A model generated the notes under the pieces. It made no database searches. It saw only the letters and a program-made list of their open reading frames with translations, and was not told the DNA's origin. Below, one piece after another: positions 41,585 to 50,384 of a stretch of 64,000 nt of DNA. The stretch's first letter is position 1; every line of letters begins with the position of its first letter. Both the position numbers and the translations under genes were made by a program. The stretch comes from Thermomonospora echinospora. GTDB lineage: Bacteria; Actinomycetota; Actinomycetes; Streptosporangiales; Streptosporangiaceae. Location: assembly GCF_900108175.1 (NCBI RefSeq), contig NZ_FNVO01000003.1:124001-188000 (forward strand), written 5' to 3'.

Positions 41585-43120
41585 TCACCGCAGCCGGATT
41601 GTCACCCGGTCCTCACACGGCGGCCGGTCCTCCTGCTCCCCGCAGCCGCTCACCCCGTAGCAGCTGATCGTCAGCGTGTCCCCGGTGACGTCCAGGCGCA
41701 GGAAGCTCTTGAAGAACGGCGGCCGGTCCCAGTCGGCGAACTCGGAGCGGAAGCGCTGCGGCAGCCGGCGCACGGGCAGCCGCAGCAGGCGGGGGCGCGG
41801 CCGGTGCCGGTACGGCACGCCCAGCAGGGCGGCCACCAGCCGTGCGCGCCGCGAGGGCCTGAGGTCACGGGCGCTCGCGCGGGTGGTACCCATGTCCAGC
41901 CGGTCGGCGACCGCCGCGGCCGCCTCGCCGGGGTCGAGGGCCAGCCACTTCATCCGCAGCCATTGGGCGTACAGCCTGCTGTAGCGCGACAGCGAGTCGC
42001 CGCGTAGCGGGTAGCAGCGGAACGCGTCCTCGGGGACCACCGTGGTCTTGGGGATGGTGTGCGTGGCGTGCATGAACGCCCCGCCGCCTCCGGCGACGAC
42101 GTACTCGATCGTGCGGCCGTCCTCCAGCGTCCTGCTGTACCGCTGGTAGTTGTGGATGTCGCCGCCGATCACCGCGACGTAGTGGTGGGCGGGGTCGGCG
42201 ACGATGTCGTGGACGGTGCCGCGCTCGCCCTCGATGGGTCCCGGCCGGACCTGGTCGTCGACGATCAGCGGCTTGCCGGTCAGCAGCAGCTTCGGCTTCG
42301 GCCCGGCCGACACCTCCCGCAGCCAGGCGGCCTGGTCGCGGTCGATGCCGCCGGTGATGCCGGTGTCGATCCCGATGACGCGCAGGGACGGGGAGTCGAT
42401 CGCCCAGTACGGGCCCGGCTGGAAGGCGCGCTGCCCCTCCTCGCCGCGGTACCGCTCCCGGGCCGCCGCCAGTTCCCCGTCGTCGGCCGGTCCGGGGCGC
42501 CGCCACAGCAGCCTGGCCGCCCGGCCGAGCGGGCCCCGCCAGGACGGGTCGTGCGCACCGCCCAGGTCGCAGAAGGCCCGCATGAACCCGCGCAGCCCGT
42601 CGTACCAGTCGTGGTTGCCGGGGATCGCGTAGATCGGGGCCGGGTAGCCGGTGTACGGGCGGAAAAACTTGGCCTCGTAGTCGGCGGCGTCCCCGCCCGG
42701 ATAGATGACGTCGCTGCACACCACCATGAAGTCGGTGTCCTTGCCGACCGCGAGCATCGGGGGCACCACGGCGTACTGGGACCGGTCGCCTTCCCCGGTG
42801 TCGCCCAGCAGCAGGAACGAGAACTCCTTCGCCTCCCTGCGCATGGTGAACGACAGACCGGGGTCGCGTTCACGCAGCGCCCTCACCCAGGCTCGGCGGA
42901 CGGCGTTGGACGGGTCGCCGAACGCCTTGGCCACCCAGTCGTTGCGCGAGCGCCACAGCACCCCCGGATGCCGCCAGGAGAACTGTCGCACCTGGCCCGC
43001 CGAGGGCAGGAGGTCGACGAAGCTCCCCGCTCTGCCGCATTCCCAGCCCGCTCCGGCCTCGGAGTCCCGCGAACTGTCGGAGGGGATACGGGACGGAGGG
43101 ACCTGATCGTCGGCAACCAC
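41585..43120 (-). CDS. Metallophosphoesterase family protein
   Basis: A 511-residue calcineurin-like phosphoesterase. Metal-ligand motifs are present in order: FLLLGDTGEGD (DxG variant, near residue 105), CSDVIYPGG near 132, GNHDWYDG near 163 and GGDIHNYQRY near 320. No signal peptide is seen. The last 120 residues, rich in basic residues (RHRPRPRLLRLPVRRLPQRF), may bind membrane or nucleic acid. GTG 43120 is chosen because GAAGGAG lies 4 nt upstream; the frame is open further back. The substrate is unknown. Confidence 0.88.
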   Translation of the reverse strand: MVADDQVPPSRIPSDSSRDSEAGAGWECGRAGSFVDLLPSAGQVRQFSWRHPGVLWRSRNDWVAKAFGDPSNAVRRAWVRALRERDPGLSFTMRREAKEFSFLLLGDTGEGDRSQYAVVPPMLAVGKDTDFMVVCSDVIYPGGDAADYEAKFFRPYTGYPAPIYAIPGNHDWYDGLRGFMRAFCDLGGAHDPSWRGPLGRAARLLWRRPGPADDGELAAARERYRGEEGQRAFQPGPYWAIDSPSLRVIGIDTGITGGIDRDQAAWLREVSAGPKPKLLLTGKPLIVDDQVRPGPIEGERGTVHDIVADPAHHYVAVIGGDIHNYQRYSRTLEDGRTIEYVVAGGGGAFMHATHTIPKTTVVPEDAFRCYPLRGDSLSRYSRLYAQWLRMKWLALDPGEAAAAVADRLDMGTTRASARDLRPSRRARLVAALLGVPYRHRPRPRLLRLPVRRLPQRFRSEFADWDRPPFFKSFLRLDVTGDTLTISCYGVSGCGEQEDRPPCEDRVTIRLR

Positions 43121-43255
43121 GGAACTCCTTCGGGGGCACGGGAACACCGTCACCTTTCCGGTACCCCCCTTGCCGGGTCAACCATCCCGGCGAGGGAGCC
43201 TTCCCCGTACCCCGACACCGCGTTCCGGGGGCCGTCCTCGTGGCCAGAGGGCGGG

Positions 43256-44371
43256 CTAGTGCTGCGGCCCGGAACGCCTCGGAGGTTCGGTGTAGCCGCC
43301 CGGCCGCCTCAGGTATTCGCCGGTCATGGGGAACGGGTTGCCGGCCGGCTCATCCCTGGACGGATCCCTGGGACGTTCCTCGGGCCGGTGCTGGGGGTGC
43401 TGGGGCCGGCCGGGGTGCCCCACCGGGCCCTGTCGATGCTCCTGCGGCTGGTAACGGCCCTGCTGGGGATGTTCCGGGTAGCCGGGCTGCCGCTGCTGCG
43501 GCTCTTGGTAGCGCGAGGGCGGCAGAGGCTGAGGCTGGGGCGACTGCGGCGATTGGGGCGACTGGTAGGAGTACTGCTCGCGAGACTGCGGCTGCCGGTG
43601 CTGCGCCGCCGGGTACTGCGCCGTAGGCGGTTGCGCCGCCGGATACTGCTGCGCCGCGGGCTGCGGCTGGTGGGTCGTGGTCCGATGGGCCGCCGCCGGG
43701 TCATGGCCGCCGGTGTGGTGTGCGGCCGGCTGATGCGTGCGGGGCTGAGGTGCCGCAGGGGGGTACGCCACGGGCCGAGGCCCCGTCCGCTCACGGTCGG
43801 CCGGCTGGTGCGGCACCGGGCCGTGGGGCGCGGTCTGCTGAGGCAACTGGTGATGGGGCTGCTGCGGGTAGCCCTGCGAGGACGGGGTGGGCGCCGACAG
43901 GCTCTTGAGCGCGTCCAGGGCCTGCGTGGTGGGGCCCGGCCCATCGTCGTCCCGCGCGGACGAGGAGTGGTCGCCCCGGGCGGAGGTCGCGTACCCCTCC
44001 TGCGAGGACGGCGCGTACTCCTCCCGGGAGGCGGGCGCGTAGTCGTCGGAAAGTGATGCCGCGTACTCGTCCCGGGAGGCGGACCCGTACTCGTCCGGGG
44101 AGGGCGTGTATCGGGTCTCGGCCGGGGCGTCCTGGGCGGCGTGGCGCCGTCCACGTGGCTCGGTCGAGGGCATCCCCTGCGACATCGACTCTATGAACGC
44201 CGGGACGTCGCGAGCGGACAGCCGGAAGGTTCCGCTGCAGACGCCGCCGTTCCAGATGCTGATCACCATGACCTGGGCATCGGGATGCCAGCTGAGCCGC
44301 AGGGCACGGTCCTCGCCCCGGTCGTCGAAGAAGACCTCCCCGACCCGGGGCAGCGGGTTCGCGCCAGACAT
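43256..44371 (-). CDS. Conserved N-terminal domain with long disordered Pro/Gln/His-rich tail
   Basis: A 371-residue protein. Residues 1-70 are a compact domain (PRVGEVFFDDRGEDRALRLSWHPD, then VMVISIWNGGVCSGTFRLSARDVPAFIESM), recognisable from short actinomycete proteins of unknown function. Residues 80-150 hold about seven Tyr-centred repeats such as DEYGSASR, DEYAASLS, DDYAPASR and EEYAPSSQ. The rest is low-complexity Pro/Gln/His. No membrane helix or signal peptide. ATG 44371 is used because the domain begins there; a GTG at 44440 overlapping the lipid kinase stop by 4 nt is an alternative. The tail suggests scaffold or condensate behaviour. Confidence 0.7.
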   Translation of the reverse strand: MSGANPLPRVGEVFFDDRGEDRALRLSWHPDAQVMVISIWNGGVCSGTFRLSARDVPAFIESMSQGMPSTEPRGRRHAAQDAPAETRYTPSPDEYGSASRDEYAASLSDDYAPASREEYAPSSQEGYATSARGDHSSSARDDDGPGPTTQALDALKSLSAPTPSSQGYPQQPHHQLPQQTAPHGPVPHQPADRERTGPRPVAYPPAAPQPRTHQPAAHHTGGHDPAAAHRTTTHQPQPAAQQYPAAQPPTAQYPAAQHRQPQSREQYSYQSPQSPQSPQPQPLPPSRYQEPQQRQPGYPEHPQQGRYQPQEHRQGPVGHPGRPQHPQHRPEERPRDPSRDEPAGNPFPMTGEYLRRPGGYTEPPRRSGPQH

Positions 44372-44436
44372 GGCGCCCATAGTGGGCCCTGACGAGCGCG
44401 ATTGTCCAGGCGAGCGTCCCCCGGCAGTGAGCTTGC

Positions 44437-45363
44437 TCACCGGCCGCGCGGCGAATCAGGGAGCGGCGCCAACACCCGCAGCGCCCCCGGCATGACCCTG
44501 GCGGTGACCGGCAGTCGGCCCGGCAGTTCCCCGTCGGCCCCGTAGCGCAGCGGCCGCTCCCCCGGCGCGAGCTGCTCGATCCGTACCTCGCGGCCGCGCA
44601 GCACCTCCACCTCACGCCGCCGGACGTGCGCGCCGGTCGGCAGCTCCCGCATCATCTGAAAGAACAGCAGCCGGGGCGACCGTTTGAGGATGATCACATC
44701 CAGCAGTCCGTCGTCCACCCGGGCGTCCGGGGCGATGCGGCGGCCGAAGCCGTAGTAGCCGGAGTTGGCCGCCACGACGGTGAAGCCGTCCCACTCGTGC
44801 GGGACGCCGTCGATGGTGACGCGGTAGCGGACCGGCCGCCAGGTCGCCACCGCGCGCATCCCGCCGACGTAGTACGAGGCCGACCCTCGCAGCAGCCGTG
44901 ACCGGTTGGCGTAGTGGTTGGCGAGGGCGTCCACCCCGGCGTACACGCTGCCGAGCACGGGCACCCCGTTGGCCTCGATGGCGTCCACCGCCCGCGGCTC
45001 CCCCTCCAGCAGCAGCGGGGCCAGCTCGGCGGGATCGGTGGGCAGGCCGAGCTGGCGGGCGAAGTCGTTGCCGCGCCCGGCCGGGACGATGCCCAGGGTC
45101 GCGTCCTTGCCGGCGAGCGCGCCGCCCACGCAGCCGACCATGCCGTCGCCGCCCACCGCGAGCACCACGCGCCCATCCTCGGCCGCCGTGAGCGCCAGCT
45201 CGGTGGCGTGTCCAAGGCAGCGGCTGTACTCCACGTCGACCTCGGCGCCGGCCTCGCGCAGCAGCCGGGTGGTCCGCAGCAGCGTCGCAGCAGCGGCCGA
45301 GCCCGAGCCGGGGCCCCCGGCGGACGGGTTCACGACGGCGGTGAAGGAGCGCACGGTGGTCAC
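44437..45363 (-). CDS. Diacylglycerol/lipid kinase (YegS/DgkB type)
   Basis: A 308-residue soluble lipid kinase. It keeps VVNPSAGGPGSG near residue 10, the nucleotide-binding AVGGDGMVGCVGGAL near 70 and GIVPAGRGNDFARQLGLP near 92; the second domain carries the YGADGE motif near 275. It should phosphorylate diacylglycerol or a related lipid alcohol. GTG 45363 overlaps the stop codon of the upstream FAD oxidase (GTGA), so the two are translationally coupled. The partner and the divergent glpD put it in glycerolipid metabolism. Confidence 0.9.
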   Translation of the reverse strand: MTTVRSFTAVVNPSAGGPGSGSAAAATLLRTTRLLREAGAEVDVEYSRCLGHATELALTAAEDGRVVLAVGGDGMVGCVGGALAGKDATLGIVPAGRGNDFARQLGLPTDPAELAPLLLEGEPRAVDAIEANGVPVLGSVYAGVDALANHYANRSRLLRGSASYYVGGMRAVATWRPVRYRVTIDGVPHEWDGFTVVAANSGYYGFGRRIAPDARVDDGLLDVIILKRSPRLLFFQMMRELPTGAHVRRREVEVLRGREVRIEQLAPGERPLRYGADGELPGRLPVTARVMPGALRVLAPLPDSPRGR

Positions 45364-46973
45364 CTCGGGGTGGGCAACAGGACGCCGGGGTTGAGGATGC
45401 CCGCGGGGTCGAGGCGTTCCTTGACTGCATGCAGCACGTCCACGGCGAGGAGGCCGATCTCGGTGGCGTACCAGGGGCGGTGGTCGGTGCCGACCCCGTG
45501 GTGGTGGCTGATGGTGCCGCCCGCCGCGACGATCGCGTCGCCGGCGGCCCGCTTGGCCCGCAGCCAGTGCGTCACGGCGTCGGCGCCCTGCGCCGACACG
45601 ACGGTGAAGTACAGCGACGCCCCGGCCGGGTAGACGTGCGAGATGTGGCACATGACCACGGGCGGCGTGCCCCCGGCGGTCAGCGTGTCGGTCAGCGCCC
45701 GGCGGACGGCGTCGTAGAGCGCCGGGATCTTCGACCAGAACGCGGCCGTCTCCAGCGTCTCGGCGAACGCTCCCGCCTCCAGCAGCGAGTCCCGCAGGTA
45801 GGGGGCGTTGTAGCGGCCGTGCTCCCAGCCCTTGCCCGGCTCGGCCCCCAGCTCCTCGCCGCCCGCCTCACGCAGCACCCGCCCGACCTCGGCCTGCCGG
45901 TGGGCCACGTCCGCCGGGGTGCCCTCGAACCCGACGATCGCCAGGCAGCCGGACGCGCCCCCGGCGCCGATCTCGTCGGGCCGGGCCAGGCCGATCGCGG
46001 TCTCGGTCTCGTCCGACAGGCGCAGCACCGTGGGCAGCGGCCCGTCCTGCGCCAGCCGCCGCAGCGCGTCCGCGCCGACCTCGAACGACGGAAAACGCCA
46101 GCCCTCGTAGGCGGTCGCCTCGGGCGCCGGCCGCACCCGCACGGTGACGGAGGTGATCACGCCGAAGGCGCCCTCGGAGCCGAGCACGAGCTGGCGCAGG
46201 TCCGGCCCGGCCGCCGACCTGGGGGCCCGCCCCAGGTCGAGGGTGCCCTGCGGGGTCGCCACGGTGAGCCCCACGACCATCTCGTCGAAGCGCCCGTACC
46301 CGGCCGACGCCTGCCCGCTGGAACGCGCGGCGGCGAACCCGCCGATCGAGGCCCACTCGTAGGACTGCGGGAAGTGGCCGAGCGTGAAGCCCCGCTCGCG
46401 CAGCAGCGCCTCGGCCGCGGGGGCGCGCAGCCCCGGCTGGAGCGTGGCGGTGCGCGAGACGGGGTCCAGCTCCACCAGGGCGTCCAGCCTGCGCAGGTCC
46501 AGCGCGACGACCCCGGCGAAACCCGCACCGTCCGGGCCGAGGTCTGGGCTGAGCCCGCCCACCACCGAGGTGCCGCCGCCGAACGGGACGACCGCGATCC
46601 GCAGCTGCGCGCAGATCCGCAGCACCGCCAGCACCTCGTCATGGGAGGCGGGCAGCACCACCGCGTCCGGGGCGTCGTCCACCTGTCCGGCGCGCATCCG
46701 CAGCAGGTCCGGGGTGGACTTGCCGCGGGTGTGGCGGATGCGGGTCTCGGCGTCGGCGCGGACCTGGGCGTCGCCGACGGCCTGGGCGAGCGCGGTGAGC
46801 GCCTCGCCGGGCAGCCGTGGCGCCGCCACCTTGACCTCGGCCAGGGAGAGCGGCGGCGTCCCCGGAGCCCGCACGCCCAACAGGTCGTGCAGCAACCCGC
46901 GCACCGGCTCCGGCAGCGGCGCCGCCCTGGCCGGATCGCCCCAGCCGTTCCACGCCATCTCCCGAGACTCCAC
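45360..46973 (-). CDS. FAD-binding oxidase, alkyl-dihydroxyacetonephosphate synthase-like
   Basis: A 537-residue flavoprotein of the VAO/AGPS family. The N-terminus AWNGWGDPA is typical of AGPS homologues. The FAD-binding loop reads VVPFGGGTSVVGGLSPD near 134, and the cap and C-terminal domain carry SHVYPAGASLYFTVV near 455 and ISHHHGVGTDHRPW near 495, where the His triplet corresponds to the AGPS active site. The plant/animal enzyme exchanges the acyl chain of acyl-DHAP for an alcohol to make ether lipids; bacterial homologues also include D-lactate-type dehydrogenases, so ether-lipid synthesis is probable, not proven. GTG 46973 has GGCGGAGG 7 nt upstream. Confidence 0.85.
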   Translation of the reverse strand: MESREMAWNGWGDPARAAPLPEPVRGLLHDLLGVRAPGTPPLSLAEVKVAAPRLPGEALTALAQAVGDAQVRADAETRIRHTRGKSTPDLLRMRAGQVDDAPDAVVLPASHDEVLAVLRICAQLRIAVVPFGGGTSVVGGLSPDLGPDGAGFAGVVALDLRRLDALVELDPVSRTATLQPGLRAPAAEALLRERGFTLGHFPQSYEWASIGGFAAARSSGQASAGYGRFDEMVVGLTVATPQGTLDLGRAPRSAAGPDLRQLVLGSEGAFGVITSVTVRVRPAPEATAYEGWRFPSFEVGADALRRLAQDGPLPTVLRLSDETETAIGLARPDEIGAGGASGCLAIVGFEGTPADVAHRQAEVGRVLREAGGEELGAEPGKGWEHGRYNAPYLRDSLLEAGAFAETLETAAFWSKIPALYDAVRRALTDTLTAGGTPPVVMCHISHVYPAGASLYFTVVSAQGADAVTHWLRAKRAAGDAIVAAGGTISHHHGVGTDHRPWYATEIGLLAVDVLHAVKERLDPAGILNPGVLLPTPR

Positions 46974-47001
46974 CGCGCGACCTCCGCCCTCGCCGCCGAC
47001 T

Positions 47002-47023
47002 TATGTGCTTACACTGTGACATA
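47002..47023. promoter_or_regulatory. TATGT-N12-ACATA operator and leaderless promoter before tetR
   Basis: TATGT (47002-47006) and ACATA (47019-47023) flank a TACACT at 47010-47015 that looks like a -10 box. It is only 7 nt before the ATG at 47023, and there is no ribosome site, so the tetR message is probably leaderless and the operator straddles its promoter. The same site could repress the FAD oxidase gene 29 nt away in the other direction. Confidence 0.6.
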
Positions 47024-47619
47024 TGACGTCCAAACGTCACAAGCAAACGGATGACGACGCGCTCCTCGACGCGGCCCGCGACTGCGTGCTGGCGGTCGGG
47101 GTCCGCCGGACCACGCTCACCGACATCGCCCGCCGCGCCGGGGTCTCCCGGATGACGCTCTACCGCCGCTGGCCGGACGTCCGCTCGATCGTCGCCGACC
47201 TGATGACCCGCGAGTGGACCGGCCTGGCCGTCGAGGTCTCCGCCACCGCCCGGCACCGCGGCACCGGCTCGGCGCGCGAGCGGCTGGTGGACCACCTGTC
47301 CGAGGGGGTGCGCAGCTTCCGCGCCCATCCGCTGCTGCGCAAGATCGTGGACGTCGACCCCGAACTGCTGCTGCCCTACGTGCTCCAGCGGCGGGGGACC
47401 AGCCAGGAGGCGTTCTGCGCGCTCCTGGCGGCCGGCCTGCGGGCCGGGCACGCCGACGGCTCGGTGCGCCCCGGCCACCCGGTCCGGCAGGCCCGCACGC
47501 TGCTGCTGATCGCCCAGTCGTTCGCGCTGTCGGTGCCGACCATGGTCGACGACGAGCACACCACCGACGCCTTCGACGCCGAGTTCCGCGAAATCCTGGA
47601 GAGGGTGCTCAAGCCGTGA
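47023..47619 (+). CDS. TetR/AcrR family transcriptional regulator
   Basis: A 198-residue repressor. The N-terminal HTH spans residues 12-58 with TTLTDIARRAGVSRMTLYRRWPDV as recognition region, followed by a helical ligand domain (FRAHPLLRKIVDVDPELLLPYVLQRRG). The start is an apparently leaderless ATG. It is divergent from the AGPS-like gene and coupled by GTGA overlap to glpD downstream. It probably controls both directions in response to a glycerol-phosphate or lipid-derived ligand (inference). Confidence 0.93.
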   Translation: MTSKRHKQTDDDALLDAARDCVLAVGVRRTTLTDIARRAGVSRMTLYRRWPDVRSIVADLMTREWTGLAVEVSATARHRGTGSARERLVDHLSEGVRSFRAHPLLRKIVDVDPELLLPYVLQRRGTSQEAFCALLAAGLRAGHADGSVRPGHPVRQARTLLLIAQSFALSVPTMVDDEHTTDAFDAEFREILERVLKP

Positions 47620-49190
47620 ACCCCGCCTCGTCCTCGCTGAACGCCGAACGCCGTGCCCGCGAGTTGGCCGCCCTGCCCGGCGAGACCGTGGACGTCCTGG
47701 TCGTCGGGCTGGGCGTCACCGGGGCCGGGGTGGCGCTGGACGCCGCCTCCCGGGGCCTGTCGGTGGCCGCGATCGACGCCCACGACCTGGCCTTCGGCAC
47801 CTCACGATGGAGTTCGAAGCTGGTCCACGGCGGACTGCGCTACCTGGCGTCCGGCCATCTGGACGTGGCGCGTGAGAGCGCGGCCGAGCGGGGCGCGCTC
47901 ATGGCGCACATCGCCCCGCACCTGGTCCGCGCCGCCCCGTTCGTGCTGCCGCTGACCCCGACGGTGTCCCGCTCCCAGGCGCTGCTGGCCGGCGCGGGGT
48001 TCGCGGCGGGGGACGCGCTACGGCTGGCGGCGGGCACGCCCCGCGCCCTGCTGCCCGGCCCCCGGCGGCTGTCGGCGGACCGGGCACGGCTGCTGGCCCC
48101 CGCGCTGCGGGCCGACGGGCTGCGCGGCGGGCTGCTGTCGTGGGACGGGCGGCTGACCGACGACGCCCGCCTGGTCACCGCGCTGGCCCGGACCGCCGCC
48201 GCGCACGGCGCCCGCGTCCTGACCAGGGTCCGGGCGCTGTGGCTGGGCGGCGAGTGCGCCCTGCTCCGCGACGAGCTGACCGGACACGAGCTGCGGGTCC
48301 GCGCCCGGGCGGTGGTCAACGCGGCCGGTGTGTGGGCGGGCGGCCTGGTCGAGGGGGTGCGGCTGCGGCCCTCGCGCGGCACCCACCTGGTGCTGCGCTC
48401 GCAGGACCTGGGAAACCCGCGCGCCGGGCTGCACGTGCCGATTCCCGGCGAGACCAACCGGTTCGTGCTGGTGATCCCCCAGGAGGACGGGCGCACCTAT
48501 GTGGGGCTGACCGACGAGCCCGCCGATGGGCCGATCCCGGACGTGCCGCAGCCCACCGAGAGCGAGATCGGGTTCCTGCTGGACGTGCTGGGCGGTGTGC
48601 TGGAGGCGCCGCCGCGCCGGGCCGACGTGATCGGCGCGTACGCGGGACTGCGCCCCCTGCTGGACGACGGGCACGGCCGTACCGCCGACATCTCCCGGCG
48701 GCACGCCGTCCTCACCGGCCGGAACGGAGTGGTCACGGTCGTCGGGGGCAAGCTGACCACGTACCGGCGGATGGCGCAGGACGCGGTGGACGCGGTGGTC
48801 GCCGCGCGCGACCTGCCGGCGGGCCCGTGCCGCACCGCGCGGCTGCCGCTGGTCGGCGCCGCGCCGCGGCCGGAGCCGGCGGCCCTGGCCGCCGCGGACG
48901 TGCCCGCCCGGCTGGTCCGCCGGTACGGAACGGAGGCCCCAGCAGTGGCCGCCCTGGCGCGCGAGGACGAGTCGCTGGCCGAGCCGGTGGTGCCCGGCCT
49001 GCCGGTGCTCGGGGTGGAGCTGGCCTGGGGGCTCCGGCATGAGGGGGCGCTGGACGCCGCCGACCTGCTGGACCGGCGGACCCGGATCGGGCTGGTGCCC
49101 GCCGACCGCGAGGCCGCGCTGCCGGCGGCCCGGCGCCTCGTCGCGGCGGCCGGCCTGCGGGGTGACGAGAGCGGGACGCACATTGCCTGA
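47616..49190 (+). CDS. glpD: Glycerol-3-phosphate dehydrogenase/oxidase, FAD-dependent
   Basis: A 524-residue flavoprotein. The FAD Rossmann motif is LVVGLGVTGAGVALDAASRG near residues 27-46. GlpD signatures follow: FGTSRWSSKLVHGGLRYLASG near 65, VNAAGVWAG near 236, and the C-terminal YAGLRPLL and GVVTVVGGKLTTYRRMAQDAVD near 370. The enzyme oxidises sn-glycerol 3-phosphate to dihydroxyacetone phosphate at the membrane surface, feeding quinones or oxygen. GTG 47616 overlaps the tetR stop codon. Its product DHAP is the backbone used by AGPS-type enzymes, which fits the divergent neighbour. Confidence 0.93.
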   Translation: MNPASSSLNAERRARELAALPGETVDVLVVGLGVTGAGVALDAASRGLSVAAIDAHDLAFGTSRWSSKLVHGGLRYLASGHLDVARESAAERGALMAHIAPHLVRAAPFVLPLTPTVSRSQALLAGAGFAAGDALRLAAGTPRALLPGPRRLSADRARLLAPALRADGLRGGLLSWDGRLTDDARLVTALARTAAAHGARVLTRVRALWLGGECALLRDELTGHELRVRARAVVNAAGVWAGGLVEGVRLRPSRGTHLVLRSQDLGNPRAGLHVPIPGETNRFVLVIPQEDGRTYVGLTDEPADGPIPDVPQPTESEIGFLLDVLGGVLEAPPRRADVIGAYAGLRPLLDDGHGRTADISRRHAVLTGRNGVVTVVGGKLTTYRRMAQDAVDAVVAARDLPAGPCRTARLPLVGAAPRPEPAALAAADVPARLVRRYGTEAPAVAALAREDESLAEPVVPGLPVLGVELAWGLRHEGALDAADLLDRRTRIGLVPADREAALPAARRLVAAAGLRGDESGTHIA

Positions 49191-49205
49191 TCCGGCCCGG
49201 GGCTG

Positions 49206-49224
49206 TTAGGTTAGGGTTACCTAA
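49206..49224. promoter_or_regulatory. Iron box (DmdR/IdeR/DtxR site)
   Basis: TTAGGTTAGGGTTACCTAA matches the actinobacterial DtxR-family consensus TTAGGTTAGSCTAACCTAA at 17 of 19 positions, including every base of the left half and TACCTAA on the right. It lies 38 nt upstream of the GTG of the sucrase/ferredoxin-like gene, over its probable promoter. Repression in high iron is expected. Confidence 0.88.
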
Positions 49225-49261
49225 TTCTTCCGGCGACGTTAGTCAGTAGGGCAGGGGGCCT

Positions 49262-50206
49262 GTGTCGCGCGCCAGCCATTGTGACCACTGCACCGGCAGC
49301 CACACCGGCCGGCGGTCCTGCCTGGCCACCGCGACCACCAAGGCGCGCGGCTGGCTGCTGATCGAGCACCCCGGTCCCTGGCCGGACAAGATCGAGCGCA
49401 TCGACGGTCCCGCCCCGGTCGTCGCGGCGATCGCCCGCGCCTCCCGGGCCCGCGTCCGCCCCCAGCTCATCCGCCGGCCCGGCCGCCGCCGGGCCGTCCC
49501 ACCGATGCGGGTCTACGTCGGCGGCTCCCTGGACGGGCGGGTGTGGCTGGAGGAGCGCGTACTGGCCGACCCGGCCGAGCTGGACGCGCTGGACGAGACC
49601 GCCCTGGCCGGCGTGGCCGCCGGCCGGCAGCCCGGTTTCGGCGAACTGGTGGCCGGCGGGGGCGGTCCGGCGCGGCCGTTCGGCACGCCGTTGCTGCTGG
49701 TCTGCACGCACGGCAAGCGCAATGTCTGCTGCGCCCAGCACGGGGCTCCGCTGGCCCGGGAGCTGGCGGCACGTTTCGACGGCCTCGTCTGGGAAACGTC
49801 GCACGTCGGCGGTGACCGATACGCAGCGAACCTGGTATGTCTCCCTCACGGTCTCTACTACGGCAACCTCGACCCGGCCGAGGCGGAGTCGGCCGTGCGC
49901 GCGTACTTGCGCGGAGAGGTGGCCCTGAAGCGGCTGCGCGGCCGGGCCGGGATGCCCGAGCCCGCGCAGGCGGCCGAGCATCACGTCCGCGCACTGACCG
50001 GCGCGCTGGGCGTGGACTCGGTTTCGGTGGAGTCCCTCACCGGGACATCGCCGTACGAAGCGGTCATCGATGTCGAGGGCACCCGTTACCGGGCGGTCGT
50101 CGAGGAGGCCGAACCGGTACACGAGTGCGAGCCGGGCTGTCAGGAGAACGTAAGATCCTACGTTGTTAGCGGGATCACCCTTCTCAACGAGGCAGCCCTC
50201 GTGTAA
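49262..50206 (+). CDS. Sucrase/ferredoxin-like family protein, iron-box controlled
   Basis: A 314-residue protein with a thioredoxin-like Fe-S fold. Cysteines cluster in CDHCTGSHTGRRSC near residue 8-20, in VCTHGKRNVCCAQHG near 149-160 (the typical CTHGxRDxCC motif of this family) and in HECEPGCQEN near 288. Family members are annotated from a yeast homologue (Apd1) that binds a [2Fe-2S] cluster and acts in iron and redox metabolism, so the sucrase label is misleading. GTG 49262 has GGGGG 4 nt upstream. The DmdR/IdeR box 38 nt upstream implies induction under iron limitation, perhaps for siderophore-iron reduction (inference). Confidence 0.88.
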   Translation: MSRASHCDHCTGSHTGRRSCLATATTKARGWLLIEHPGPWPDKIERIDGPAPVVAAIARASRARVRPQLIRRPGRRRAVPPMRVYVGGSLDGRVWLEERVLADPAELDALDETALAGVAAGRQPGFGELVAGGGGPARPFGTPLLLVCTHGKRNVCCAQHGAPLARELAARFDGLVWETSHVGGDRYAANLVCLPHGLYYGNLDPAEAESAVRAYLRGEVALKRLRGRAGMPEPAQAAEHHVRALTGALGVDSVSVESLTGTSPYEAVIDVEGTRYRAVVEEAEPVHECEPGCQENVRSYVVSGITLLNEAALV

Positions 50207-50384
50207 TCTCCTGGAGGCCCCATTTAACAGGGCTTCTCCGCCGCACGGCTCCAGGACTCCCCCGCAAACGGGATCCGGGGAACAGAGCGGCACCTCCAGA
50301 CGTTGGACCTTTCGGCGCTTCCGCAAAAGCACGTAGAGCGTCCATGTCCGAAATTTGCTCAGCAACCAACAAGGTGGGTGTTCC

